Position numbers and translations under genes: made by a program | Notes under the pieces: model-generated | What the model saw: only the letters and a program-made list of their open reading frames with translations | Told to the model about the DNA's origin: nothing | The model's database searches: none | Shown: positions 7,487 to 17,058 of the stretch, one piece after another | How positions within the stretch are numbered: position 1 is the first letter of the stretch | Layout of the letters: each line of letters starts with the position of its first letter | Source of the DNA: JBBBNV01 sp037137075 | GTDB taxonomy: Bacteria > Bacillota > Bacilli > Paenibacillales > NBRC-103111 | Direction of reading: 5' to 3' | Length of the DNA stretch: 64,000 nucleotides | Assembly (NCBI RefSeq): GCF_037137075.1 | Contig: NZ_JBBBNV010000009.1 | Coordinates: 106,170-170,169, forward strand

Positions 7487-8875
7487 ATGAAAAAGAGATT
7501 ATCCAGCATTCTGCTGACGATGGCGGTTACCGTCGGCCTATTGTCGGGCTGCGGCACCGATAATGGCTCGGCCGGCGCGAGTCCATCCGGTTCCCAGGGA
7601 GCGAGCGGAGCAGCCAACAAGGAACCGGTTCGGATTAAGCTGCATACGTTCGGCAATGAACAAGGCTATGCCTGGTCAAAAACAATCCCTGCCTTTGAAG
7701 CAAAATATCCGGACATTAAAGTAGACGTCGTTGTGCTTAGCGAAAAAGGCGACACCCAGGAATCGATGCAGAAGCTGGACCTGGCGGCCGCAGCAGGCGA
7801 TGAGATGGATGTCATAATGTTCAGCGACCCGGCTGGCTATGCCCAGCGCGTCGGGCTCGGCATGGCGGAGCCGCTGGATGCATTTATCTCCAAAGAGGGC
7901 TTTAAAGTGACGGACGACTACAAGGTCGACACGCAGCTGAACGGTAAATATTACGCGCTGCCGGGCAAATTCAACCCGTGGTATGTGCTTTTGAACAAGG
8001 ATCATCTGGATGCAGCGGGACTTCAGGTGCCCAAGGACTGGACCTGGGATGACTTTATGGACTATGCCAAAAAGCTGACCAAGGACGAGGGCGGCACGAA
8101 GCGCTACGGAACATATTTCCACGGTCCGCAAAACGGCGGATGGATGGAATTCCTCAAGCTGGCCCTCGCGAACCAGGCGGAGAACACCGAGTTCCTGAAG
8201 GCGGACGGAACCTCCAATCTGGACAGCCCGCTGTTCAAGAAAACGGTGGAAATGCGCGTGAAGATGGAGAAGGATGACAAATCGTCCACCCCTTACGCTG
8301 ACATGCTGTCCCAAAAGCTGGCTTACCGCCCGCAATTTTTCAATCAATCGGCAAGTATGATTTTGATCGGCAGCTGGATGAACACGGAGATTGGCGGTAC
8401 GGCGCAAACGCCGCTGAAGTTCAATGTCACCGTGGCCCCGTATCCGAAAAACAGCGCCTCCGATCAAGGCGGCTACACGCCGGTAACGACCGACTATGTT
8501 TCGGTTGCCGCCAAATCGAAGCACAAGGAAGAAGCTTATAAATTCGTTCGCTGGTACACCACAGAGGGTCAGCTGGCTCAGGGCAAGAACATCCCGTCCT
8601 GGAGCAAGGTGAAGGATGAGGATTTGACCAAAATCGTCGATACGATTTTGAGCGGCACCAAGAACCCGGAAAAAGTAGATAAAGCGTCTCTCATCAATGT
8701 GCTGAAAAACTCCAGAGCCTCCAAAATCGTTGCCCCGGTAACGTACCAGGCGGAGGTTTACAAAGCGATTAACCAGCAGTATGAGCTGCTCATTCTCGGC
8801 AAGCAAAGCGTAGACGAGATGATTGCCAATTCCAAAAAGGATGTCCAAAAAATTATTGATTCCAACAAGAAATAA
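7487..8875 (+). CDS. Extracellular carbohydrate-binding lipoprotein (solute-binding family 1)
   Basis: 462 aa. A lipoprotein signal peptide ends at the lipobox LLSGC, followed by a Gly/Ser/Ala spacer. The mature part has family-1 landmarks: IKLHTFGNEQGYAWSKTIP, KYPDIKVDVVV, a central YALPGKFNPWYVLLNKD and a C-terminal KEEAYKFVRWYTT. It captures oligosaccharide for the two permeases. ATG at 7487 has GGAGGGGC 8 bases upstream. The gene context (lyase plus GH88) suggests unsaturated uronate-containing oligosaccharides as ligands; this is inference. Confidence 0.92.
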   Translation: MKKRLSSILLTMAVTVGLLSGCGTDNGSAGASPSGSQGASGAANKEPVRIKLHTFGNEQGYAWSKTIPAFEAKYPDIKVDVVVLSEKGDTQESMQKLDLAAAAGDEMDVIMFSDPAGYAQRVGLGMAEPLDAFISKEGFKVTDDYKVDTQLNGKYYALPGKFNPWYVLLNKDHLDAAGLQVPKDWTWDDFMDYAKKLTKDEGGTKRYGTYFHGPQNGGWMEFLKLALANQAENTEFLKADGTSNLDSPLFKKTVEMRVKMEKDDKSSTPYADMLSQKLAYRPQFFNQSASMILIGSWMNTEIGGTAQTPLKFNVTVAPYPKNSASDQGGYTPVTTDYVSVAAKSKHKEEAYKFVRWYTTEGQLAQGKNIPSWSKVKDEDLTKIVDTILSGTKNPEKVDKASLINVLKNSRASKIVAPVTYQAEVYKAINQQYELLILGKQSVDEMIANSKKDVQKIIDSNKK

Positions 8876-8892
8876 GCAGGTATAATGAAGGG

Positions 8893-8925
8893 AGAGGGTC
8901 GGCATGATGCCCGCCCTCTTCGCAT
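8893..8925 (+). terminator. Hairpin after the binding-protein gene
   Basis: AGAGGG pairs with CCCTCT around an inner CGGCAT/ATGCCC stem with one mismatch; the T tract is short. Probably a partial terminator that lowers kinase expression relative to the binding protein. Confidence 0.4.
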
Positions 8926-8961
8926 TTGTAACCCATGCAAGCCGCTAAGGAGGAGACAGAC

Positions 8962-10893
8962 GTGCTTCAACGACTGCAGCAATGGATTAGCCGGGTTCCC
9001 CTTCCTTCCTTCCGCTTTAAGCTGATTGCGACGGCGGTAGCCTGTGTGCTGATTCCAACCTGCATCACACTCGCCGCCTCCAGTGTGCTGACCAAGGACG
9101 CGGTCAAGGAGCAGGCGGTACTGAGCGCGGAAAGCTCGCTGCAGCTCGTAAACGGCTACGTTTCGAATACCTTGAAGGCGATGCTCCATATTATGAACTT
9201 TGTACAGCTGGATTCCGAGATCTCCACTGCGCTGAAGCAGCGGGCGGTCGGCAAAACCTATTCCGGGCCTGAGGCCGAATACCAGAGATATGCTGATACG
9301 TACCGGATTACGAGCCGGATTGACAGCTCCACCTTCGTAGGCGAGAAGCTGTACATTACGATTCTGCAGCCGGACGGCCAGTATTACACCAACTACATGG
9401 CGGAGGAGTTTAATCCGCTCGTTATTTTCCAGGAGAGCTGGTTTGCGGACTTGAAGCAGCTTTCCGGGCTGGAAACGTATTGGGTCGGCCTTCAGCCCAC
9501 CTGGTTCAAATTCGAAAAAGCGCGTAATCCATATCAGCTGTCGCTGGCCCGCACGCTGCGGGATTCCAGCTCCAACATTTATGCATATGTCATTGTAACG
9601 ATGATGGAGAATCAGATTAATTCCATCTTTAAGCAGCTGGCCTCAGGACAAGAGCTGATGCTGCTGGATGCACAGGGCACGATTATTTCTCACCCTGATC
9701 CGCACCGGATGGGACAGCCCTTTACCGTAAATTCACATGATGAAAAGGACGTCATTCGAAAACCAGGCGCCCTCTTCACCGTAAATGGCCGCGAGGTATT
9801 GCTCTCGGAGCAATCGGTCCTGAACTCCGGGTGGAAGCTGGTGATGCTGACTCCCTATAAGGAAGCCGTATTTAAGATTAATCGGATTTTTAATCATGTG
9901 TTTCTGCTCCAGCTGCTGGCGTTCGTCACATTCATGCTGCTGCTTGTCTATTTGCTGCGGGCCTATACGAAGCCGCTTACGCGCCTCAGCAAATTGGCGG
10001 AAACGGTTCAACGAGGCAACCTGGAGGCGCGCTCCCATCTGCGGGGCAAGGACGAGATCGGACGTCTCGGGCTTTCCTTTGACCAGATGCTGAATCAAAT
10101 CAAACGGATGATTGCCGAGGTTACGCTGGAGCAGTCGCGTAAACGCAAAGCGGAGCTGGCCATGCTCCAAGCGCAGATTCATCCGCATTTCCTGTTTAAT
10201 GTGCTGAACTCCATTCGGATGAAGGTGCTGCGGCGCGGGGATCAGGAAAGCTCGGATATGATTAGCTCCCTCTCCAGACTGCTGCGGATGACGATTGACC
10301 GCGACCATGAGAATATTCCGCTGCATGAGGAGCTGGAGATCGTCATGCACTATTTGCAGCTCATGAATATGCGGCAAAAAGAAACGGTTCACCTCCGTAT
10401 CGACGCCTCCTCCGGGGCTCAGCTTGCAGCGGTGCCGCGCTTCATGCTGCAGCCGTTAATTGAAAATGCCCTGATTCATGGCTTTAACCAGCACAGCGGG
10501 ACCATCACCCTGCAGGCATTTATCGACGAGCAGCTGTATTTGAAGGTCGTTGTGGAGGATGACGGGCAAGGCATGAACGAAGCGGATTTGGAGAAGCTTC
10601 GGCTGTCTGTAGCCGCCGCGCTCGCCGCCCCGGCTCCCGATATGCACATGCGCCAGCCGTCGGACCATGCCGGACTGCAGCCAGACGCAGGACCCGCAGC
10701 TGAACCTGCAGCTGAACCTGCGGTCCCTTCAATGCGCAAAGGCTTCTCCGGTGTCGGGCTTGCCAATGTTGCCGAACGCCTCCGGCTTACCTTCGGGGAG
10801 ACCGCTGAGATGAATATCAACAGCGAGGTTGGAATTGGAACCCGCATTCGTTTACGGATACCCTATCAGGAGGTGTGGCAGCTGCATGTATAA
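8962..10893 (+). CDS. Sensor histidine kinase, YesM type
   Basis: 643 aa membrane sensor. One N-terminal membrane helix, an extracellular Cache-like region of about 270 aa, a second helix (HVFLLQLLAFVTFMLLLVYL), HAMP, the His_kinase domain with QIHPHFLFNVLNSIR (phospho-acceptor His), and an ATPase domain with QPLIENALIHGF, EDDGQGM and GVGLANVAERL. A GTG at 8962 is chosen because AAGGAGGAG ends 6 bases upstream. The ATP-lid region holds an odd Ala/Pro-rich insert of about 50 residues (AAPAPDMHM, then PAAEPAAEPAV). Overlaps the response-regulator gene by 8 bases; the pair should sense the imported sugar. Confidence 0.92.
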   Translation: MLQRLQQWISRVPLPSFRFKLIATAVACVLIPTCITLAASSVLTKDAVKEQAVLSAESSLQLVNGYVSNTLKAMLHIMNFVQLDSEISTALKQRAVGKTYSGPEAEYQRYADTYRITSRIDSSTFVGEKLYITILQPDGQYYTNYMAEEFNPLVIFQESWFADLKQLSGLETYWVGLQPTWFKFEKARNPYQLSLARTLRDSSSNIYAYVIVTMMENQINSIFKQLASGQELMLLDAQGTIISHPDPHRMGQPFTVNSHDEKDVIRKPGALFTVNGREVLLSEQSVLNSGWKLVMLTPYKEAVFKINRIFNHVFLLQLLAFVTFMLLLVYLLRAYTKPLTRLSKLAETVQRGNLEARSHLRGKDEIGRLGLSFDQMLNQIKRMIAEVTLEQSRKRKAELAMLQAQIHPHFLFNVLNSIRMKVLRRGDQESSDMISSLSRLLRMTIDRDHENIPLHEELEIVMHYLQLMNMRQKETVHLRIDASSGAQLAAVPRFMLQPLIENALIHGFNQHSGTITLQAFIDEQLYLKVVVEDDGQGMNEADLEKLRLSVAAALAAPAPDMHMRQPSDHAGLQPDAGPAAEPAAEPAVPSMRKGFSGVGLANVAERLRLTFGETAEMNINSEVGIGTRIRLRIPYQEVWQLHV

Positions 10894-12493
10894 AGTGATG
10901 CTTGTAGACGATGATTACCCTGTGCTGGAACTGCTGGCCGATACGATCGAATGGGAGCGCCTGGGAATGACGCTGCTCGGCGCCCATGAGAACGGCGCAG
11001 CCGCCCTGGAGCAGGCTTCCGTACAAATGCCGGATATTCTCATTACCGATATCGGCATGCCCAAAATGAACGGCCTGGAGCTTATCGAGCAGCTGCGCGG
11101 GCGCAAGCCGAGCCTGCGAACCGCTATTTTGTCCTGCCACAGTGAATTTCATTTGGCCCAGCAGGCCATGCGGCTGAATGTGCAGCATTATTTGTTAAAG
11201 GACACGCTGGAGCCCTCCGATATGAACAAGCTGCTGGCCGAGTTCAAGCAAAGTCTGGACCATGAGCACCAAACGAGCGTGCAGCAGCTTCAGCTCCGGC
11301 ATATGGTGGATCGCAGCCGGGATGCGCTGAAAGCGAAGTTCATCCGCTATACCATTCATGAGCCGATTCTTGACACCCGGCAGTGGGCCGAAGAAGGCCG
11401 GTCTCTCGGGATTGCCTTTGACTTGCCGCTGCAGCTTCCGGTGCTGGCCCAAATTAATGATTTCAGCGCAGGCAAGCGCCGGTTTTTCTCCGAAGACATG
11501 CTGCGGTTTGCCGTGCATAATGTGATGGATGAGGTCATTCGTGACACGGGTGCGCTGGCGGTGCCTTTTGCTTATGGAGATAAGGACATCTTCCTGGTGT
11601 TCTCGTTTCGCGAAAGCATGAAGACGAACCCGTTCGAGGAGGCGGCCAAGCTGCTCCGAAGCATCCAGGAGGCGCTGCGCAAAAGCTTGAAGCTGTCGAT
11701 GTCCATGCTCATCGGCGACCTGTGCGGAAGCCCGGAGCTGCTGAAGCAGGAGCTGACGCTGCTTCTCTCCGAAACGGCGCAGCAGTTTTATATGGAGCCC
11801 CGGTCTATTGCGAAGCTTCACCGTCAGTCTCCGACGGATGCGGCGGATTTGTTCGCCCGCTATGACGAGGCTTGCGGTCAATTCCGCGACATGCTGCTGG
11901 AGCAGGATGCCAATGCCCTGCCCGGGCTGATCAAGCAGTGGTCCCGGTTTTTGCACGAGCAGCGATTCGCTCCCGAGACGGTGAAGGAATGGGTGCTGAA
12001 GCTTGTGCTGGACATTAAGCTGAAGTTCCAATCTCTGCAGTATTTCCGCGGGGGCGCGACCGCCGAGGTGCTCCATCGCGAAATCGTTGATTTGGGATCG
12101 CTTGCCGAGCTGGAGCACTGGCTTACGGAGCATTTCCATACCGCCATGGAATCGGTCGGGGGCATAAGACGGCAAAGCCACCGTACGGAGGTCATCGATG
12201 CATGCCAGTACGTCTCTCTTCATTTGGGCAAGCGCATCAGCCTGGAGGAGGTATCCGAACGGCTTCATTTGAACCCTAGCTATTTCAGCCGCTTGTTTAA
12301 AAAAGAAACCGGCGAGACGTTCATCGAATATGTTACCCGGACCAAAATCGAGCGGGCCAAGGAGCTGCTGGATCAGACCAGCCACTCTGTCGGCAAAATC
12401 GGCGAGATGCTCGGCTACGACAATCAGAGCTATTTTATTAAGACATTTAAAACTCAAATCGGGCTTACACCAATCGAATACAGAGGAAAATGA
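10886..12493 (+). CDS. AraC-type response regulator, YesN type
   Basis: 535 aa. An N-terminal receiver domain has the acidic pocket VDDD, phospho-acceptor Asp55 in ITDIGMPKMNG and a conserved LLKD. A long helical middle follows. The C-terminal double helix-turn-helix reads SLEEVSERLHLNPSYFSRLF and IGEMLGYDNQSYFIKTFK. ATG at 10886 follows AGGAGGTG and lies inside the kinase gene. It should activate the two promoters with GTCAA boxes. Confidence 0.93.
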   Translation: MYKVMLVDDDYPVLELLADTIEWERLGMTLLGAHENGAAALEQASVQMPDILITDIGMPKMNGLELIEQLRGRKPSLRTAILSCHSEFHLAQQAMRLNVQHYLLKDTLEPSDMNKLLAEFKQSLDHEHQTSVQQLQLRHMVDRSRDALKAKFIRYTIHEPILDTRQWAEEGRSLGIAFDLPLQLPVLAQINDFSAGKRRFFSEDMLRFAVHNVMDEVIRDTGALAVPFAYGDKDIFLVFSFRESMKTNPFEEAAKLLRSIQEALRKSLKLSMSMLIGDLCGSPELLKQELTLLLSETAQQFYMEPRSIAKLHRQSPTDAADLFARYDEACGQFRDMLLEQDANALPGLIKQWSRFLHEQRFAPETVKEWVLKLVLDIKLKFQSLQYFRGGATAEVLHREIVDLGSLAELEHWLTEHFHTAMESVGGIRRQSHRTEVIDACQYVSLHLGKRISLEEVSERLHLNPSYFSRLFKKETGETFIEYVTRTKIERAKELLDQTSHSVGKIGEMLGYDNQSYFIKTFKTQIGLTPIEYRGK

Positions 12494-12497
12494 CCCC

Positions 12498-14399
12498 ATG
12501 AGAAAGGACATCCCTGCTATGCTATGGAATCAGGAACAAATTTGGGCCGCTCTGACGAATTCCTCCTTGCAGTATGAGCACACCCCCCGGCTTCTGACCG
12601 CCGGAGCCGATCCGAAGCGCTGGTGGGCTGATTGCAATGCATCGCCGCCGATGCAGCCAATTCTGGACGAAATACGCCGGGAGGCTGCTAAGCTTCTGGA
12701 CGAGCCTATGCCTGAGCTCACGCTGGAGCTATTCCGTTTGTTCGAGCAGCATGGAGAGCGTCTGCCGTATGAGCAGGTGTATTTCGCCCGCCGCAAACGG
12801 CTGAATACCTTCGCCTTCCTGTCCCTGCTGGAGCCGGATGAGGAACGTTACCGCAAGGAGCTGCACGACGCTATTTGGAGCCTGCTGAATGAGTACACCT
12901 GGTGTCTGCCCGCCCATTTGAAGGAAAACGAGCTGCAGGCCAATTTATCCTCGGACGCCTACTCGTTAAGTGAGCGTTCCCGGCTGCAATTCCGGCCCCA
13001 GTATAGAATTGATTTGTTCTCGGCGGAAACGGCCTTTGCGCTCAGCGAGATTTTGCGCCTCACGGAAGACACGCTTCCCGATCTGCTCAAAAGCCGGATT
13101 TGCGAAGAGGTGTACCGCCGCATCTTCTGGCCGATGATGCATGACGGCCCGTTCGGCTGGGAAACGGCGACTCATAACTGGGCCTCCGTGTGCGCCGGAT
13201 CTATTGGCGCAGCGGCCATCCATCTGATGCGTGATCCCGCGGAGCTGGCGGCGCTGCTGGCAAAGCTGCTTCCATCGATCGACAGCTTCCTTTCAGGCTA
13301 CGGCGAGGATGGCGCCTGCATGGAAGGCTACGGCTACTGGGTGTACGGCTTTAGCTTCTACGTCCTGTTCGCGGATCTGCTCAAACAGCGTACGGACGGC
13401 GCGATAAATTTGCTTCATGGTGAAAAGGTACGCCAAATCGCCCTTTTCCAGCAAAAATGCTTTTTAAGCCAAGGCTGCGTAGCCAACTTCTCTGACTCGC
13501 TGCCGAGCTTCGAAATTCATTTGGGCTTGTCCCACTACTTGAGCCGGCTCTATCCGGAGATGGCTCTCCCTGCGGCGGAGCTGCGTTCGGGGTACTTGTT
13601 CGACCACTGCCACCGCTGGGCCCACCTGAGCCGGAATCTGCTCTGGACCCGCCCGGAGGAGAACGGCGCGCCATGGCCGACGGCTTCCTATTACTTATCC
13701 GATGCTCAATGGGTCATCTCCCGTTCTGTGCTCGAAGAAGGCACCTTTGGCTTCGCCGCCAAAGGCGGCCACAACGACGAGCCCCATAACCATAACGATG
13801 TCGGCCATTTCATCCTGCATGCCGATGACGAAACGTATTTGTCCGATCTGGGCTGCGGACTGTACACGGCAGGCTATTTCGGAGCAGCTCGCTATACATA
13901 CGCCTGCAATGGGGCTCAGGGGCACTCCGTGCCGATTATCGACGGACAACTGCAGGTAGCCGGTGCAGCAGCCAAAGCACACGTGCTGAGAGTGGAAACC
14001 GGTCCTGCAGCAGACCGGTTGGAACTGGATTTAACAGCGGCTTATGCGCTGCCGCAGCTGGAACGGCTGACACGCCGGCTGCACTGGGAGAAAAGCGATT
14101 CCGGCTTGCCCGCGCTTTTGCTGGAAGATGCTTATACATTTGCAGCCGTGCCGGAAACTGTAGCGGAGCGGTTTATATGCAGCGTAAAGCCTGTCCTGCA
14201 TGAGCAAGGCCTCATCGTGCTTCAAGGGAAGCACCGTCTTGCGATTCGTTATGCTGCCGCCGAGGCGGAGCCTTGTGTGGAAGATCATCTATTCGTGGAT
14301 CATTTCGGCCGGGAGCAGGTGTACTGGACTCTGGATTTGCAGCTCAAGCCTTCTGCACCACAGCTTGAGGTACAGCTATCCTTCACATTTGAAGCTTAG
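12498..14399 (+). CDS. Heparinase II/III-like polysaccharide lyase
   Basis: 633 aa, cytoplasmic as no signal peptide is visible. The N-terminal two thirds is an alpha-helical toroid; the C-terminal half is beta-rich with the heparinase II/III signature GGHNDEPHNHNDVGHFIL and SDLGCGLYTAGYF. These enzymes split uronic-acid polysaccharides by beta-elimination, leaving an unsaturated uronate end. The next gene encodes the enzyme that removes that residue. Starts 4 bases after the regulator stop; an ATG at 12519 is an alternative. Exact substrate (heparin, hyaluronate, ulvan or other) cannot be read from sequence. Confidence 0.85.
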   Translation: MRKDIPAMLWNQEQIWAALTNSSLQYEHTPRLLTAGADPKRWWADCNASPPMQPILDEIRREAAKLLDEPMPELTLELFRLFEQHGERLPYEQVYFARRKRLNTFAFLSLLEPDEERYRKELHDAIWSLLNEYTWCLPAHLKENELQANLSSDAYSLSERSRLQFRPQYRIDLFSAETAFALSEILRLTEDTLPDLLKSRICEEVYRRIFWPMMHDGPFGWETATHNWASVCAGSIGAAAIHLMRDPAELAALLAKLLPSIDSFLSGYGEDGACMEGYGYWVYGFSFYVLFADLLKQRTDGAINLLHGEKVRQIALFQQKCFLSQGCVANFSDSLPSFEIHLGLSHYLSRLYPEMALPAAELRSGYLFDHCHRWAHLSRNLLWTRPEENGAPWPTASYYLSDAQWVISRSVLEEGTFGFAAKGGHNDEPHNHNDVGHFILHADDETYLSDLGCGLYTAGYFGAARYTYACNGAQGHSVPIIDGQLQVAGAAAKAHVLRVETGPAADRLELDLTAAYALPQLERLTRRLHWEKSDSGLPALLLEDAYTFAAVPETVAERFICSVKPVLHEQGLIVLQGKHRLAIRYAAAEAEPCVEDHLFVDHFGREQVYWTLDLQLKPSAPQLEVQLSFTFEA

Positions 14400-14579
14400 C
14401 TTGGATGATTGGAGAAGCCGTCCTCGGGAGCACCTTCATATCTCGGATTACCGGCAACGCTCCTTACGGCTCGCCCGTGAGTCACCGCCGCACTGAATAC
14501 CGGCAAGGCCAAGTTTCATTTCAAAGAAGCCTCAAGCAGCTGTTTTCATACACTTTCAATTGGAAAAGAGGAACCGCTA

Positions 14580-15707
14580 ATGACCACAACCGTTTCCTGG
14601 GTGGACGAAGCATGGCAGCAGGTCGAAGCCAAGATTGCCAGAACGAGCCGCCGTATCGGCTCAGGCTTTCCACATGCCAGCCACGGCGGCACCTACGATC
14701 TTGCCGCTCCCTATTGGTGGACGGCGGGATTCTGGCCTGGCCTGCTCTGGCTGCTGTATCGTGAATCCGGCACGCCGGAATACCGGCAAATCGCCGAAGC
14801 TTGCGAGGAACAGCTTGATGAGGTCATAAAACAATTTGACCGGCTCGATCATGATATGGGCTTCATGTGGACTTTGACCAGTGTAGCCCGCTACAGGCTG
14901 CTTGGAGAGGAAGCCTCCCGGCGGCGGGGGCTGCTCGCGGCCAGCCTTCTGATGGGCCGGTACAATGTTAAAGGCCGCTATATCCGTGCCTGGAATCCGT
15001 GGCGGGAGAACGAGGATAATTCGGGCGTGGCTATTATTGACTGCCTGATGAATTTGCCGCTGCTGTTCTGGGCCTCCCAGGTGACCGGCGATCCCCGTTT
15101 CAGCCATGTCGCAATTGAGCATGCCGATACCGTACTGAACCATTTTATCCGGCCGGACGGCTCCGTCTATCATATTGTTTGCTTCGATTCAGCCACAGGG
15201 GAGCATACCGGCTACCGTGGCGGCCAGGGCTATGCCGAGCAATCGGCCTGGTCGCGAGGCGCGGCCTGGGCCGTGTACGGGCTCGCGCTCTGCGCCCGCC
15301 ATACCGGGGAAGCACGTTTTCTGGAGGCAGCCAAGCGCTGCGCGCATTTCTTTATCGCGAATTTGCCGGAGGATTATGTGCCGCATTGGGATTTCCGGCT
15401 GCCAGCCGGCGTTCCCCGCTACCGGGACAGCTCCGCCGGAGCATGCGCCGCTTGCGGACTGCTGCAGCTTGCCGACCTGGTTGCTCCCGAGGAAGCCGGC
15501 TTATATCGCTCCGCCGGGGAACGTATCCTGCACGCCTTGTACACTCATTATGGGGCTTGGGACGATCCGGACGAGGAAGGGCTGCTGCTGCACGGTACAA
15601 GCAACTACCCGGAGAACAGCAATATCGATGTGCCGCTCATTTACGGCGATTACTATTTCGTTGAAGGGCTCGCCAAGCTGAAGGGCCGATCAGAAGCATT
15701 CTGGTAA
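14580..15707 (+). CDS. Unsaturated glucuronyl hydrolase (GH88)
   Basis: 375 aa cytoplasmic enzyme that hydrates and releases the 4,5-unsaturated uronic acid left by polysaccharide lyases. The alpha6/alpha6 barrel is rich in Trp/Gly: PYWWTAGFWPG, QSAWSRGAAWAVYGLAL and a C-terminal IYGDYYFVEGL. The two conserved acidic residues appear as Asp92 in DHDMGFMW and Asp154 in AIIDCLMNLPLL, corresponding to Asp88 and Asp149 of the Bacillus enzyme. It completes the lyase pathway of the cluster. AGAGGAACCG precedes the ATG. Confidence 0.93.
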   Translation: MTTTVSWVDEAWQQVEAKIARTSRRIGSGFPHASHGGTYDLAAPYWWTAGFWPGLLWLLYRESGTPEYRQIAEACEEQLDEVIKQFDRLDHDMGFMWTLTSVARYRLLGEEASRRRGLLAASLLMGRYNVKGRYIRAWNPWRENEDNSGVAIIDCLMNLPLLFWASQVTGDPRFSHVAIEHADTVLNHFIRPDGSVYHIVCFDSATGEHTGYRGGQGYAEQSAWSRGAAWAVYGLALCARHTGEARFLEAAKRCAHFFIANLPEDYVPHWDFRLPAGVPRYRDSSAGACAACGLLQLADLVAPEEAGLYRSAGERILHALYTHYGAWDDPDEEGLLLHGTSNYPENSNIDVPLIYGDYYFVEGLAKLKGRSEAFW

Positions 15708-15710
15708 AAT

Positions 15711-15746
15711 GGATTGGTTCCAGTAAAAGGATTGGTTCCAGTAAAA
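15711..15746. repeat. Two exact tandem copies of an 18-base unit
   Basis: GGATTGGTTCCAGTAAAA occurs at 15711-15728 and again at 15729-15746, directly after the GH88 stop codon. Confidence 0.95.
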
Positions 15747-15851
15747 TTCATCACGCTAATATTTCCCATGAATTGTATAATTCGCATCCGAATATTTTGC
15801 GCCGGTAAGACCATACGCCCGGCTCGGCGCTTCCTGCTTGATGCCACACCA

Positions 15852-15892
15852 AGCCAGGCACAGCCCTTTCAACAATTGGGCTGTGCCTGGCT
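15852..15892. terminator. Perfect 15 bp inverted repeat between convergent genes
   Basis: AGCCAGGCACAGCCC pairs exactly with GGGCTGTGCCTGGCT across an 11-base loop. There is no T run on either side, so it may end transcripts from both the GH88 and HRDC genes or act as a stand-alone repeat element. Confidence 0.6.
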
Positions 15893-16026
15893 ATGGAGCG
15901 CCTTGCCTGGTAATTATTGATGAGTGTTTTTATCAATTCTCCGATTGTGATTCAGCCGTTGTTATGGAAGGCATTGCAGCGGTGTTTCAACTTCATACGG
16001 CGGCCTGGCGGCTACACTGCTGCAGA

Positions 16027-17058
16027 TTAAGCGGCATCCGTACTGTCCTGCTCCGCTCCCGGCTGTTCCTTGTCCTGAAGCTGACGAAGCTGCAGACGCA
16101 GCAACCGCAAGTAGGCATACGCCTCGTCCGGCTGCAGGGGCTTCCACTCCGCCTCCGCCTGAACAGCCAGCAGCACCGGCTTCAGGAAACGGTCTCCGAG
16201 CTTGTGAAACGCCTGAATCGCTTGCTCCCGCTGCTCCGCTGAAAGCGCCTTCAACTCATGCTCAAGAAATGGCTGCAGACCGTTGCCCTGCTTACTCAGC
16301 TCCTCCAGCCACAGCAAAACCTCCCGTTTCGGAGCCTCCAGCCTCTGTTCCAGCTCTGCCATTGTTTCGCCTAGTGCCAGACCCTCCAGCAGTTCTAGCT
16401 GCCTCGCTCGCTTTTCTTCCGTCTGGCGGTTTTTCCGTTCCAGCTGCTTCCACTGCCATTGTTCAAACAAATCGGGATCAATGCGGGTGGCCACCCAGTC
16501 CAAAGGAAACCCGTTTTCCCGCTTCAAGTCCGCCGTCAGCTCCAGCAGCGCTTCTCCGTACTGCTCCGCTTTGGCCTTTCCCATCCCAGGGATGGCTTGG
16601 AGCTCCTCCATCGTCTGCGGCCTAAAGGCGCCAATCATATCCAGCAGCCGGTTCGTGGCAATGACATACGGCGCTCTGCTCTCCCTCGCCGCCTGCAGAC
16701 GGCGCCAAGCCCGCAGGGACTCATACACCGCCTCATCCCGGTTCAGCTCGCTGTAATAATGAAGCATTTGTGTCCACCGGCTTCGGGTGGCAGACATCGC
16801 ATCTGCCGGGCTATATTCCCGAATCAGCGGGATGAAGCCGCCGGCCATTTTGTGCTGAAGCCCTTTGCGGAACACAGTCTGCATCTCGTCCCAATCGCCG
16901 CCTTCATACCACGCCTCATGCCCCTGTTGAGCTTGATCCGACTCCTCCTGCCACAGCACGAGCCAGGCCCCCTTCTGCTCGGCAATCGTAACGTGCGCTT
17001 GGCGAACCCGCCCTTCCCCGCTTTGCTTCTCCAGCCGATTCCTAAAAACGACATTCAT
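16027..17058 (-). CDS. HRDC domain protein, helicase-accessory-like
   Basis: 343 aa soluble protein. Residues about 100-180 form an HRDC (helicase and RNase D C-terminal) domain: VYESLRAWRRLQAARES, PYVIATNRLLDMI, ELQAIPGMGKAKAEQYG. The C-terminal third is helical and highly charged with helix-turn-helix-like segments, as in RecQ C-terminal regions. No helicase motor is present. HRDC domains bind nucleic acids; the specific role is unknown. GGAAGGGGAAG precedes the ATG. Upstream lies a promoter and a strong terminator (17233-17332) that could attenuate it. Confidence 0.75.
   Translation of the reverse strand: MNVVFRNRLEKQSGEGRVRQAHVTIAEQKGAWLVLWQEESDQAQQGHEAWYEGGDWDEMQTVFRKGLQHKMAGGFIPLIREYSPADAMSATRSRWTQMLHYYSELNRDEAVYESLRAWRRLQAARESRAPYVIATNRLLDMIGAFRPQTMEELQAIPGMGKAKAEQYGEALLELTADLKRENGFPLDWVATRIDPDLFEQWQWKQLERKNRQTEEKRARQLELLEGLALGETMAELEQRLEAPKREVLLWLEELSKQGNGLQPFLEHELKALSAEQREQAIQAFHKLGDRFLKPVLLAVQAEAEWKPLQPDEAYAYLRLLRLQLRQLQDKEQPGAEQDSTDAA

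Larger units (their letters stand above)
15708..16026. other. Intergenic region after the polysaccharide cluster
   Basis: No gene. It holds an exact 18-base tandem repeat and a 15 bp perfect hairpin, listed separately. Confidence 0.6.

Noticed and set aside
7676..8905. 409-codon open frame opposite the sugar-binding lipoprotein gene
   Set aside because: Codon-complement shadow; Arg/Leu/His-rich without domains, while the plus strand encodes a clear lipoprotein.
11195..12511. 438-codon open frame opposite the response regulator
   Set aside because: Antisense shadow of a well-defined AraC-type regulator.
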